Shown here: in pieces, positions 44,633 to 52,131 of the stretch
Layout of the letters: every line of letters starts with the position of its first letter
How positions within the stretch are numbered: the stretch's first letter is position 1
Source: Sphingobium terrigena
Lineage (GTDB): Bacteria > Pseudomonadota > Alphaproteobacteria > Sphingomonadales > Sphingomonadaceae
Assembly (NCBI RefSeq): GCF_003591655.1
Contig: NZ_QVRA01000016.1
Location: 7,712 to 71,711, forward strand
Length of the DNA: 64,000 nt
Reading direction: 5' to 3'
The notes under the pieces: generated by a model
What the model was told of the DNA's origin: nothing
What the model saw: the letters and a program-made list of their open reading frames with translations, nothing else
Databases searched by the model: none
Translations under genes and position numbers: made by a program

Positions 44633-44663
44633 CTTATAAGCTCCCATTCTGACAGCTTATAAG
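44633..44663. promoter_or_regulatory. Paired CTTATAAG palindromes in the lasso precursor promoter
   Basis: Perfect 10-bp inverted arms CTTATAAGCT (44633-44642) and AGCTTATAAG (44654-44663). Each arm holds the 8-bp palindrome CTTATAAG, and the right arm extends to the 12-bp palindrome AGCTTATAAGCT. Located 73-103 bases before the precursor ATG, between it and the GntR gene. Candidate operator for the adjacent GntR or XRE protein, overlapping the likely promoter. Confidence 0.55.
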
Positions 44664-44731
44664 CTTGATTAGTCAATCGTCTCTCAGTCGTTTATTCTCC
44701 GGTTTGTTAAGTCGTTCATTTAGCGCCGCTG

Positions 44732-45361
44732 CTAAATGCTCACTGCTCTGGTGGCAGCCAATGAAATCTCATCAGCGTGTAACAGACGTCGACGGTGATA
44801 TTGCCACATCGCGACACGCGTCGCATTTCTATTGCCCGAGCGGGTGACGTTCCAGAGGGTCGCGAGTTCTTCACCCTGCCGTCCGATCCCCCCCTCATGG
44901 AGCCGCAGGACGGCGAGTCGCTCTCCCGCCTGGATGATGGCGTCGAGATGCTCGCCATTGGGCGAACAGCCTGCCAGCAACGCGAAGAACTCGGCCGCAG
45001 CGTCGGCGATGGCAGCACCATCGGCGCTCTTGTTGACAAGGGCAACCGGCGGAGCGCCAATCTCCTCGAAACGGATCATCACCTTCACGATCAGGCGCAC
45101 AATGTCGGCATGCCAACTATACAGATGAAAGGCGCTGCGCCGGGTTATGGTCGGAAGCGCGAAGCCGCCACCCCCCTGCATGTCGACAAGTCTCTCGCCG
45201 ACCAGGCGGTTCAAGGCATCGCGGACCGGAGAAATACTGGTCCCGAACCTCTCGGCAAGGGTGTGGACGATCAATGGCAGGCCCGGCTGAAACTTGCCTG
45301 CCATGATCAGCTGCTTGATCTCCCGGTGAACCCGGGCGGCCGTATAGGCGTCAGGCGCCAT
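44732..45361 (-). CDS. GntR-family transcriptional regulator
   Basis: 209 residues. N-terminal winged HTH: KQLIMAGKFQPGLPLIV-HTLAERFGTSISPVRDAL, the GntR pattern, followed by a helical domain that looks FCD-like but short. No ligand can be named. It sits directly upstream of the lasso precursor, same strand, and GntR genes are often found with proteobacterial lasso loci, so it likely controls the biosynthetic genes. Eight bases separate it from the XRE gene upstream, suggesting one transcript. Confidence 0.8.
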   Translation of the reverse strand: MAPDAYTAARVHREIKQLIMAGKFQPGLPLIVHTLAERFGTSISPVRDALNRLVGERLVDMQGGGGFALPTITRRSAFHLYSWHADIVRLIVKVMIRFEEIGAPPVALVNKSADGAAIADAAAEFFALLAGCSPNGEHLDAIIQAGERLAVLRLHEGGIGRQGEELATLWNVTRSGNRNATRVAMWQYHRRRLLHADEISLAATRAVSI

Positions 45362-45369
45362 GGCGCCAC

Positions 45370-45792
45370 CTATGCTGCAGAGCCTGAGTCTGCCGGACCA
45401 TTTTGCCCACCACCAGTCGGGCGGAGAAAGGTCCTCAAGCTCAGGTTGGATATAAATTCTATGCAGCGGGCTTCGAGTTCATACATGTCATCGAGAAAAA
45501 AATGGCGTGGAAAGTGCATATGATGCTCCAGAAACAGCATGGGAATGAGGAGATGCGCCGCCGAAAGGCCAAGGGCGTGCGTGCAGGCGACATGATCGTC
45601 GAAACGGGACTTCGGGTTGCCCGCTTCGATTTCGCGCAGCCAGCGCACGCCGATCCCGACGTCGGCTGCCAGTTGCTGTTGGGTTATACGATGGCGCCTG
45701 CGCCGTTCTTCAATGCGGCGACCAGAGATCGACTTGACCTCGGCCAGTATCGACGCCCCCTCTTCAAAGGCGCCACCTTGAGATGAGATCAT
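45370..45792 (-). CDS. XRE-family HTH regulator
   Basis: 140 residues. HTH of the Cro/CI type: RRIEERRRRHRITQQQLAADVGIG with recognition part VRWLREIEAGNPKSR. The C-terminal 70 residues have no domain I can name. Good ribosome site GGAGG five bases before ATG. First gene of an XRE-GntR pair upstream of the lasso precursor. A perfect palindrome 66 bases before its start may be its own operator. Confidence 0.78.
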   Translation of the reverse strand: MISSQGGAFEEGASILAEVKSISGRRIEERRRRHRITQQQLAADVGIGVRWLREIEAGNPKSRFDDHVACTHALGLSAAHLLIPMLFLEHHMHFPRHFFLDDMYELEARCIEFISNLSLRTFLRPTGGGQNGPADSGSAA

Positions 45793-45857
45793 CAGGTCCT
45801 CCCTGATCGCGTCTCAAAGCGTCCATGCACGTTCCAACGACCGCAGATTCGCGTGGA

Positions 45858-45872
45858 TGACGCAATGCGTCA
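45858..45872. promoter_or_regulatory. 15-bp palindrome upstream of the XRE gene
   Basis: TGACGCA-A-TGCGTCA, 7-bp arms around one base, 66 bases before the XRE start. Length and symmetry fit an HTH dimer site. A looser inverted pair GTCTCAAA/TTTGAGAC flanks it on both sides. Autoregulation is inferred. Confidence 0.45.
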
Positions 45873-46003
45873 AATATATTCGTTTCCATTTTGAGACTAT
45901 CGATTTCCCCCTTAGCGCCGTTGCGCTTGGGATAGGCAGACATGGCGTTCCAGTGCCGCAACTGTCCTGATCGGATCAGATCTTTCGTTGTCGTTCGACC
46001 CTG

Positions 46004-46423
46004 CTATTTCTTTGCGTTGCCCGCCTGCACGCGCTGCCACGCCTTTGCCAGCTCATGATCTTCACAGCTTTCCATCAGCGCGATCGCCAGATTGTGCAAT
46101 GCTCCGACAGGAGGACGGACACCGATCAAATCCGATTCATCGAGCCGATTGAGGATGGATCCCGTCGCGCTATTGAGCACAGCGGTTGCCCCGACAAAAT
46201 GCTCGCATTTGCCTGCCAGGCGCTTGAGCGATGGCATTGCCAGCTCTGCTACGAGCGCGTCGGTTTCCACCTTTTCCATGAGCATCACAGCAACGCCCAG
46301 GGTTGCGCCATAGGGAATGAAGCTCCTGGCGATCCGGGCGAGACGGTGGTGCTGGGCAAGGAACAGGTCTGTCCCCTCTTGCGACAAGCGCAGCCGGTAC
46401 GTCCGCGAACGATGCCCTGTCAT
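46004..46423 (-). CDS. Unrecognised small protein divergent from the transfer operon
   Basis: 139 residues from ATG 46423 (AAAGGG upstream). Soluble and mostly helical, with RTYRLRLSQEGTDLFLAQHHRL at the start and KAWQRVQAGNAKK at the end; two Cys, no signal peptide. I cannot name a family. It is divergent from the transfer genes across the operator array at 46530-46583, so it is a candidate regulator of that array, but I see no textbook HTH. Confidence 0.5.
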   Translation of the reverse strand: MTGHRSRTYRLRLSQEGTDLFLAQHHRLARIARSFIPYGATLGVAVMLMEKVETDALVAELAMPSLKRLAGKCEHFVGATAVLNSATGSILNRLDESDLIGVRPPVGALHNLAIALMESCEDHELAKAWQRVQAGNAKK

Positions 46424-46529
46424 GCCCCAAGCCCTTTGCGATTCGCGTGTATGCCCCCCTGATCAAGACGACCGAGCATGAATTTGAAGTCGCTCACGGC
46501 CGATTTTTTCTGAAGTCAGCGCAAAAAGC

Positions 46530-46583
46530 GGCACTGAGATGCCGATTTCGGCACTTCAGTGCCGCTTTCGGCATCTCAGTGCC
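46530..46583. promoter_or_regulatory. Three GGCA-N6-TGCC operator-like palindromes spaced 20 bp
   Basis: Sites GGCACTGAGATGCC (46530-46543), GGCACTTCAGTGCC (46550-46563) and GGCATCTCAGTGCC (46570-46583) start exactly 20 bp apart, about two helical turns, so they face the same side of the DNA. The second and third are preceded by TTTC. The outer two sites are also perfect inverted copies of each other over 16 bp. The array lies 154 bases before the first transfer-operon gene and 107 bases before the divergent gene: a probable cooperative repressor or activator site. Confidence 0.65.
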
Positions 46584-46736
46584 CTCCCCATTGCGACCCT
46601 TAAAAAGCTGACGCAACTGATTGCCATCGCGATGCGGACGACGAATTTCAGGCTGCTGCGGCAGAGAAAAGCCCAAGCCTGGCCGTCATCTTGCGCCGCA
46701 CCGGAGGGCTAAACGCCTTCGCAACAGGAGACCTAT

Positions 46737-47012
46737 ATGAGACTGGCAATTGGGCCTGCCGTTGCGGCAGGGATGGTATCGGCTGCCTTGCTGGCACCAT
46801 CAATAGGATGGTCACGCCCGGCGAAAATGCCGGTGACCCTTACGCCCCTGGCGCAACTCGATATCAGAGAGGCGAACGGGCAATTTGTGATCCGTCCCAT
46901 ACCGGCTGCATCCCAAACCTCGTCTAATCTTCTGCCGATCGGCGCATCGATCAGGATCGATGCACGCCTCCTTCGGGCCCAGGCCCGGCGTTACGGGGAA
47001 CTGGCGCGATGA
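46737..47012 (+). CDS. Small exported protein heading the transfer operon
   Basis: 91 residues, AGGAGA site six bases before ATG. N-terminal hydrophobic signal-like segment (residues 5-26, ending SIGWSRP), then a polar stretch with no family I know. It overlaps dsbC by ATGA, so it belongs to the transfer operon. Possibly an entry-region Tra accessory protein. Confidence 0.5.
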   Translation: MRLAIGPAVAAGMVSAALLAPSIGWSRPAKMPVTLTPLAQLDIREANGQFVIRPIPAASQTSSNLLPIGASIRIDARLLRAQARRYGELAR

Positions 47013-47809
47013 GATACGCCCCTGCGCTCACCGCCCTCGCCTCCATTTTCGCGCTTGCCGGTCCCAGCCAAGCGGAGGACGCGACGTCGGAACCCAGCCT
47101 TGCCATTGTTGCAGAAGCCGCTGAGAAACAGCTGCGCCAGACCTTCACCAATCTCCAGTTCGAGGATTTCGGGCCATCGCCGGTCGCAGGGCCGATTTAT
47201 CAGGCAAGTGCCGGTGGCCGGCTTATCTATTATGCCCCGCAAAGCGAGCATATCCTCTTTGCGACCATCTATGATCGCAATGGTCTCAACCTCACTGCGC
47301 TGGATCAGGAAAACCGGGCGCGCAAGCAATTATCCGCGATCGATCCGGCGCAGGCGCTGGCGATCGGCCCGGAGAATGCGCCCACTATCATCGAGTTTAC
47401 CGATCCCGACTGTCCCTATTGCCGCGCGCTCGACCGCTTTTGGGCGACGAAGGCTGCCGAAGGGAAGCCGGTGCGCCGCCTCATCTTCTTCGTGTCGGGC
47501 ATTCACCCGGACGCCGCATCAAAGGCCGAGCATATCCTTTGCTCGCCTGAACCGGCAGCTGCGTTCAAAGCCCTATATGATGGCGCGAAACCGGCAAAGC
47601 TGGAGACCTGTCCCAAAGGACGCGCGAAGGTTGAAGCCGATAGCGCGCTGGTCCGCAAGATCGGCGTGAGCGGAACCCCCACCCTGATCGCCAATGGCAC
47701 GATCATTTCGGGGTTCCAGCAGGCGCAGCTGGAGGCGTTTCTCGATACGCCACAAAGTAGGCCACTGGGAAAGCCCCCTTCGAAGGCATTGCCCGATGCA
47801 CACCGGTGA
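47009..47809 (+). CDS. dsbC: DsbC-type thiol:disulfide isomerase of the transfer system
   Basis: 266 residues. Signal peptide ends SQAEDA. Dimerisation-like N-domain, then a thioredoxin fold with active site DCPYC (Cys135, Cys138) and cis-Pro in SGTPTLIANG. DsbC-like proteins (also called TrbB-like in F) shuffle disulfides in Cys-rich Tra proteins such as TraN, TraU and TraH, which are all encoded downstream here. ATGA overlap with the upstream gene. Confidence 0.82.
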   Translation: MRYAPALTALASIFALAGPSQAEDATSEPSLAIVAEAAEKQLRQTFTNLQFEDFGPSPVAGPIYQASAGGRLIYYAPQSEHILFATIYDRNGLNLTALDQENRARKQLSAIDPAQALAIGPENAPTIIEFTDPDCPYCRALDRFWATKAAEGKPVRRLIFFVSGIHPDAASKAEHILCSPEPAAAFKALYDGAKPAKLETCPKGRAKVEADSALVRKIGVSGTPTLIANGTIISGFQQAQLEAFLDTPQSRPLGKPPSKALPDAHR

Positions 47810-47983
47810 TGCCTCTCATCCTGCCATGGCTCCCTTGTCTCCTGCACGTGCGGGAACAGGCGGACCGGAATGCCGGCGGTCGCGCGCTCATGGAGCTGTC
47901 CCATGCGACCTTCGGCATGCCAGCGAGATCATTCGCGGGCGAGGCATAGCTGCGGACGGCTCCCTTTTCGATGGAGACCAAAG

Positions 47984-48301
47984 ATGATGACCCTAACGCG
48001 CAACCGCGCGCTTGCCCTTGCCGACCATGGCACCACTGCCCTTGTGGCGCTGCTCGCCATGACCGGTATCGCCCATGCTTTTTCCGCGCCCGCCGCCGGC
48101 GACCTTGGCTACGATATCTACGACATCGTGGTGAACCAGGGCGTCAAGGGACCGCTGGGCTTTGTTGGCGGCGTTGCGGCATTCCTGTTTGGCGTGTCCC
48201 GCCTGTTTTCCAATATCATGATCGGTATCCCGACCATCGTGGCGGCGGTCTGCCTTATCAAGGCCGACAGCATCCTCCAGTCCTTCGGGATGACCATCTG
48301 A
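47984..48301 (+). CDS. traA: TraA-like F-type pilin
   Basis: 105 residues from ATG 47984 (GGAG seven bases before; ATG 47987 also in frame). Long leader with cleavage after IAHA (residue 32), leaving about 73 residues: a short Gly/Pro start, DIYDIVVNQGVKGP, and two hydrophobic helices (FVGGVAAFLFGVSRLF and IPTIVAAVCLI), the two-helix plan of conjugative pilins. Located first before traL, as in F-type systems. Hairpins follow its stop, which may raise pilin RNA over the later genes. Confidence 0.75.
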   Translation: MMTLTRNRALALADHGTTALVALLAMTGIAHAFSAPAAGDLGYDIYDIVVNQGVKGPLGFVGGVAAFLFGVSRLFSNIMIGIPTIVAAVCLIKADSILQSFGMTI

Positions 48302-48317
48302 CCTGATTGGCACGGAT

Positions 48318-48373
48318 TTCGGGCGTCCGCCCGAACGCCATGCCTTCCGAGCTGGAAAGCCAATGGTGGCTTT
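48318..48373 (+). terminator. Two hairpins downstream of the pilin gene
   Basis: Hairpin 1: TTCGGGCG/CGCCCGAA, perfect 8 bp, 2-base loop (48318-48335). Hairpin 2: AAAGCCA/TGGCTTT, 7 bp, 4-base loop, followed by TC (48356-48373), terminator-like. They lie between the pilin stop and traL, suggesting partial termination or RNA protection so that pilin exceeds the assembly proteins. Confidence 0.5.
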
Positions 48374-48421
48374 TCAGAACGCCCCGCCGTGCGGGTAGCG
48401 AAGCCTGAGGAGAAGGGTATC

Positions 48422-48688
48422 ATGGACGAACGTCTACCCCAGTATCTGCATCGGCCTGTCCAGATTCTATGGTTTGGGTCGGACGAGTTCATACTGGTCA
48501 TGTCGACCATCTTCGTCGGACTAATCGTTGGCGGACTGATCGGCTGGTCGCTCGTTGGTGCCCTTCTCCTTTTCATCCCCTGGAAGCGGTCCAAACCCCG
48601 CGGCTTCCTGCCGCATCTCGCCTGGCGCTGGGGACTGCTGGCCTTTCCCCATTATCCAGGGCCCACCCAGACCCGCTTCTACGAGTGA
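48422..48688 (+). CDS. traL: TraL, T4SS membrane protein
   Basis: 88 residues from ATG 48422 (GGAGAAGG site). Pattern MDERLPQYLHRPVQILWFG, then two hydrophobic segments and a C-terminal FPHYPGPTQTRFYE typical of TraL. Small inner-membrane part of the pilus assembly machinery of F-type systems. Thirteen bases before traE. Confidence 0.85.
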   Translation: MDERLPQYLHRPVQILWFGSDEFILVMSTIFVGLIVGGLIGWSLVGALLLFIPWKRSKPRGFLPHLAWRWGLLAFPHYPGPTQTRFYE

Positions 48689-48700
48689 GGGAGAAGGCAA

Positions 48701-49339
48701 ATGTCGCTCTTTAGCCGCAAGGCCGGTGCTCCGGCCGATCCGCTGATCGGCAAGCCTGCCAGCTTTGGCATTCACCGCTATCTACAGGGTTCCTCGAACC
48801 TCTTTGAAGAAAACCGCCTGCTCAAATTTGCGATTGTCGGCTTGTTCGGTATCACCGCGGTATTGGGCGCAGTTGTCTATTCCAGCGACCAGAACAGGCG
48901 CACGGTCGTCGTGCCCTTCGGTGCCAGCGGCGATCTCTATGTAACCGGTTCCACGCCATCGAGCGGCTATTTGCGGGCGATGACGCGTAACATCGTCACT
49001 CTGTCGGGCACCTATTCGGCCTATTCCGCTGATCGCCAGTTCCAGGAACTGCTCTCGATCGTGCACCCGTCCGCCTATGAAAGCATGCGCGACACGCTGA
49101 ACGGTGTGCTCGACGAACTTTCGACCAATCCGACCCTGTCGATCGCCACCTATATCCGGCCCGACCAGCCCGTCAGCTGGACCGACAGCCAGATCATGGT
49201 CCCGGTCGAGAAGGTCCGCGTCATCGGCGGCGTCATCCGCAAATTCCGCGGCACGCTGCGCATTGGCTACGCCATCGAAAATGGCCGCTTCTGGCTCACC
49301 CGCCTGTCCGAGGAGAAATTCGATGCCGAACTTGGGTAA
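48701..49339 (+). CDS. traE: TraE, T4SS core-associated protein
   Basis: 212 residues. N-terminal cytoplasmic part (SFGIHRYLQGSSNLFEENR), one TM segment (LLKFAIVGLFGITAVLGAVVY), and a periplasmic VirB8-like domain. TraE supports pilus assembly at the inner membrane. It overlaps traK by 17 bases. Confidence 0.85.
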   Translation: MSLFSRKAGAPADPLIGKPASFGIHRYLQGSSNLFEENRLLKFAIVGLFGITAVLGAVVYSSDQNRRTVVVPFGASGDLYVTGSTPSSGYLRAMTRNIVTLSGTYSAYSADRQFQELLSIVHPSAYESMRDTLNGVLDELSTNPTLSIATYIRPDQPVSWTDSQIMVPVEKVRVIGGVIRKFRGTLRIGYAIENGRFWLTRLSEEKFDAELG

Positions 49340-50120
49340 AGGCGCGCGTGCGCCGCTCTCCTGTGCGCTGCTCACACGCACGCCACTTTGCTGCCTTGCT
49401 CTTGTCATGGCCATGCCTGTCTTCGGACAGTCGATCACCGCCCTGCCCGACCAGACCAGCACAATCCGCCTCTCCAACCGCGACGTCAATCATCTGGTCT
49501 GCGTCGGCGGCGAAATCGAGGATGTCAAATTCTCGGCGGAGAAAGCGATCAGTGTCGAGAAAGGCGGTTCGGACGCCTGGATCAAATTTCTGGTAAAGGA
49601 GGTCGACGACGCAGGCGCCGTCACGCGTAGCTTCGTGACAACGGCGTCGGAATTCTTCGTCACCTGCAATGGCGCCATCTATCCGCTCTATGCCGAGCCA
49701 TCGGATATACCGGCCCAGACCGTCACGCTCGTGCCAGGCAGCGCCCAGCGGGCCAGAGCCAATGATGAGCTGTTGGGGCCGCTGGTCGAGGAAGAGCGCA
49801 CCGTCTCGATCACGCAGGCCATGCTTCAGGACCGTATACCGGCGAGCTTCTCCGCCGTCGCGCCGCGTGCCGGACTCATCCGTATCGCTACCCTGCCTGA
49901 CGCCCGCATCAGCGAAATACGCCGTGTAGCGGTCGAGGGCTCTGGTCTTTCCGCATCGGAATATAGAATCGAGGTGCCCACAGCGACCCAGCTGGATGAA
50001 CGGCTGTTCCTCGATTCAGCACTGGGCACACGGATATTCTCGGTCACCGCCGACAGACTGGATCTTAAGGCTGGTGAAACAGCACGGGTCATCATTGTGC
50101 GCCGGGGAGAGGGGCTGTGA
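49323..50120 (+). CDS. traK: TraK, T4SS outer-membrane core component (VirB9-like)
   Basis: 265 residues from ATG 49323 inside the end of traE; the frame's earlier codons are not used. Signal peptide ends MPVFGQS. Beta-rich body with QTSTIRLSNRDVNHLVC and a C-terminal GLSASEYRIEVP region, as in TraK/TrbG-type secretin-like proteins. Forms the periplasmic/outer-membrane core with TraB and TraV. Confidence 0.85.
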   Translation: MPNLGKGARAPLSCALLTRTPLCCLALVMAMPVFGQSITALPDQTSTIRLSNRDVNHLVCVGGEIEDVKFSAEKAISVEKGGSDAWIKFLVKEVDDAGAVTRSFVTTASEFFVTCNGAIYPLYAEPSDIPAQTVTLVPGSAQRARANDELLGPLVEEERTVSITQAMLQDRIPASFSAVAPRAGLIRIATLPDARISEIRRVAVEGSGLSASEYRIEVPTATQLDERLFLDSALGTRIFSVTADRLDLKAGETARVIIVRRGEGL

Positions 50121-51466
50121 GCCAGAAAGTTCCGCCGCGCAGCCGCAGCCGCGCTGCCCCATTCAAACCGCAGGCCAGCGAAGTCGACAAGCCTTACGAA
50201 ACAGACGCCTCCCAGATCGCACCCCCCGAACCTCGCCCGTTTATCTCTCGCGGTCCCGCCCTGCTTGACCTCAAGATCCATTGGGCCGCCATGTCAGCGA
50301 GCCAGAAGCTGCGGGCCAAACAGGCAGGCCTTGCCGCCACTGTCGCGGTGCTGGGCTATGGCCTATACACCGCTTCTGGCCGTTCATCGGCTGATCAGCC
50401 GGTCATCCCTGCTGCCTCCAAGCTTGATATGGGTGCAGGCCTGCGCGGTGACAGCCTCGAAACCAAGCTGCGCGGCGATGTCCGCAAGATCCTGGACGGC
50501 CAGACATTGCTTGGCGATCGCATCACCGCGATTGAAGAGGGCAAGGTCATCCCCGGCAGCAAGCCACCGGGCTCTTTGTCGGACGGCGAAGACCTCCCCT
50601 CCGCCTTGCCAGGCAGCGCACCCGCTTTTCCAGACCCTCCAGGCAATGCCGAACTGGACAGCGCGCTGGGCGATATTCCGCCTCCAGCTCCACCGATCGC
50701 ACCGCCGGCACCTCCAGCGCCACCGGTGGAAAAGACCGTCGGCGCGATCGGCGCTGCGACCGCCACCCTTTCGGCCGTAGCGGGAAAGGAGGGGACGCCG
50801 TCGGCATCGCGAAAAAAGATCCGGACGATCTATTTGCCGCCTGGTTTCATGAAGGCGCGACTGCTCACCGGTATCGACGCGCTGGCGAGCCGAGACGCGA
50901 CGTCCAATCCGGAACCCCTGATCGCCCGCGTCCAGGCCCCCGCCGTCCTGCCCAATGATGTCAAAGCCAATCTGGCCGGCTGCTTCGTCATCGGCAACGC
51001 GACGGGCAGCCTCGCTAAGGAACGGGTCGAGGTTCAGCTGGTCTCGCTGTCCTGCGTCGATTTCGACGAACATTCTGTGGTCGACATGCCCGTCAAAGGC
51101 TTTTTCGTCGATACCGATGGCAAGAAGGGTCTGTCGGGCAAAGTCGTGACACGCGCCGGCGCAGCGCTGGCGCGAACCTTTATCGCCGGCACCGTCAGCG
51201 GCTTTGCCAGTTCGGTCGAGACCAGCTTTGGCGATCTTTCGACCTCGGCGCTCGGATCGGTGCGATCGCTCGATGCGGGCGACGCCGCCAAAAGCGGGCT
51301 GGCAGGCGGCCTCTCCAAATCCTCCGACAAGCTCACCGACTTCTATCTCGATCTCGCCCGCCAAGCCGGACCCATCGTCGAGGTCGGCGCAGCCAAGGAT
51401 GTGGTGGTCGTCATCCAGGAGGGCGTGACCCTCGAAATCAAACCCACAGCGGGGAGCAAATTCTGA
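50117..51466 (+). CDS. traB: TraB, T4SS core scaffold (VirB10-like)
   Basis: 449 residues, GTG start with GTGA overlap. Cytoplasmic N-terminus, TM segment (AGLAATVAVLGYGLYT), long Pro-rich periplasmic stretch (IPPPAPPIAPPAPPAPP) spanning the periplasm, then the TrbI/VirB10 domain with FMKARLLTGIDA and GCFVIGNATGSLAKERVEV. Links the inner membrane to the outer-membrane core. One base overlap-coupled to traV. Confidence 0.9.
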   Translation: MSQKVPPRSRSRAAPFKPQASEVDKPYETDASQIAPPEPRPFISRGPALLDLKIHWAAMSASQKLRAKQAGLAATVAVLGYGLYTASGRSSADQPVIPAASKLDMGAGLRGDSLETKLRGDVRKILDGQTLLGDRITAIEEGKVIPGSKPPGSLSDGEDLPSALPGSAPAFPDPPGNAELDSALGDIPPPAPPIAPPAPPAPPVEKTVGAIGAATATLSAVAGKEGTPSASRKKIRTIYLPPGFMKARLLTGIDALASRDATSNPEPLIARVQAPAVLPNDVKANLAGCFVIGNATGSLAKERVEVQLVSLSCVDFDEHSVVDMPVKGFFVDTDGKKGLSGKVVTRAGAALARTFIAGTVSGFASSVETSFGDLSTSALGSVRSLDAGDAAKSGLAGGLSKSSDKLTDFYLDLARQAGPIVEVGAAKDVVVVIQEGVTLEIKPTAGSKF

Positions 51467-52131
51467 TGTCGATCCTTAGCGAAAATAATAGGACCACGCC
51501 GCCATTGCCTTGTGCGTCGGGGCACCGCGGACGCAGCATCCTCCTGGCTGGCGCAGTGTTGCTGTTGCCCGCCTGCACCACTGTCGGCTCGCTGATGTCG
51601 CCCTATAGCGAAAAGTTCAGCTGCAAGAATAGCGACCATGGCCAGTGCATCCATCCGGACAAAGCCTATGCCGACGCGGTCGCCGATATGCCGTCGCGCT
51701 CCGACCCGGTAGTGACTAACGACAAGGCGATGCTGCGTGACAAGACCAATAGTCCTGCCAACAGCGGTGCGGGCAAGCGCAGAAGCAACGGCGCTGCTCC
51801 CTTCAACGGCTATCGCGACAGCGTGTATCGAGAGCTCCAGGGTCTGGTCGAAGCGCCGGTTACGCCGATGCTCCGGCCAGGGCGCACCGTCCGCACGCTG
51901 ATCCTGCCCTATGCCGACCGCGAACGGCCCGACCGGCTCTACATGCCGCGCTATGTCTATGCCATTATCGAACGACCCCAATGGGTAGTCGGCGATTATC
52001 TCGTCAATCCCGTCCAGCCTGCAGCGCGCGTCCCCATATTAGAACAGATACGCGAACGGCCGTCAGGTGATCGTGCCAGCCAAGGCGAACCTGCCGCCGT
52101 GCCTGCTTTGCCTGTGGAGGCAAAGCCATGA
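51466..52131 (+). CDS. traV: TraV outer-membrane lipoprotein
   Basis: 221 residues. Lipobox LLLPAC with Cys37 lipidated; the next motif GSLMSPYSEKFSCKN and GQCIH holds Cys pairs typical of TraV. The C-terminus turns to Pro-rich. TraV is the lipoprotein of the F-type core complex with TraK and TraB (VirB7-like role). ATGA overlap with traC. Confidence 0.85.
   Translation: MSILSENNRTTPPLPCASGHRGRSILLAGAVLLLPACTTVGSLMSPYSEKFSCKNSDHGQCIHPDKAYADAVADMPSRSDPVVTNDKAMLRDKTNSPANSGAGKRRSNGAAPFNGYRDSVYRELQGLVEAPVTPMLRPGRTVRTLILPYADRERPDRLYMPRYVYAIIERPQWVVGDYLVNPVQPAARVPILEQIRERPSGDRASQGEPAAVPALPVEAKP

Noticed and set aside
46494..46676. 60-codon minus-strand frame across the operator array
   Set aside because: Explained by the palindromic operators; no protein features.
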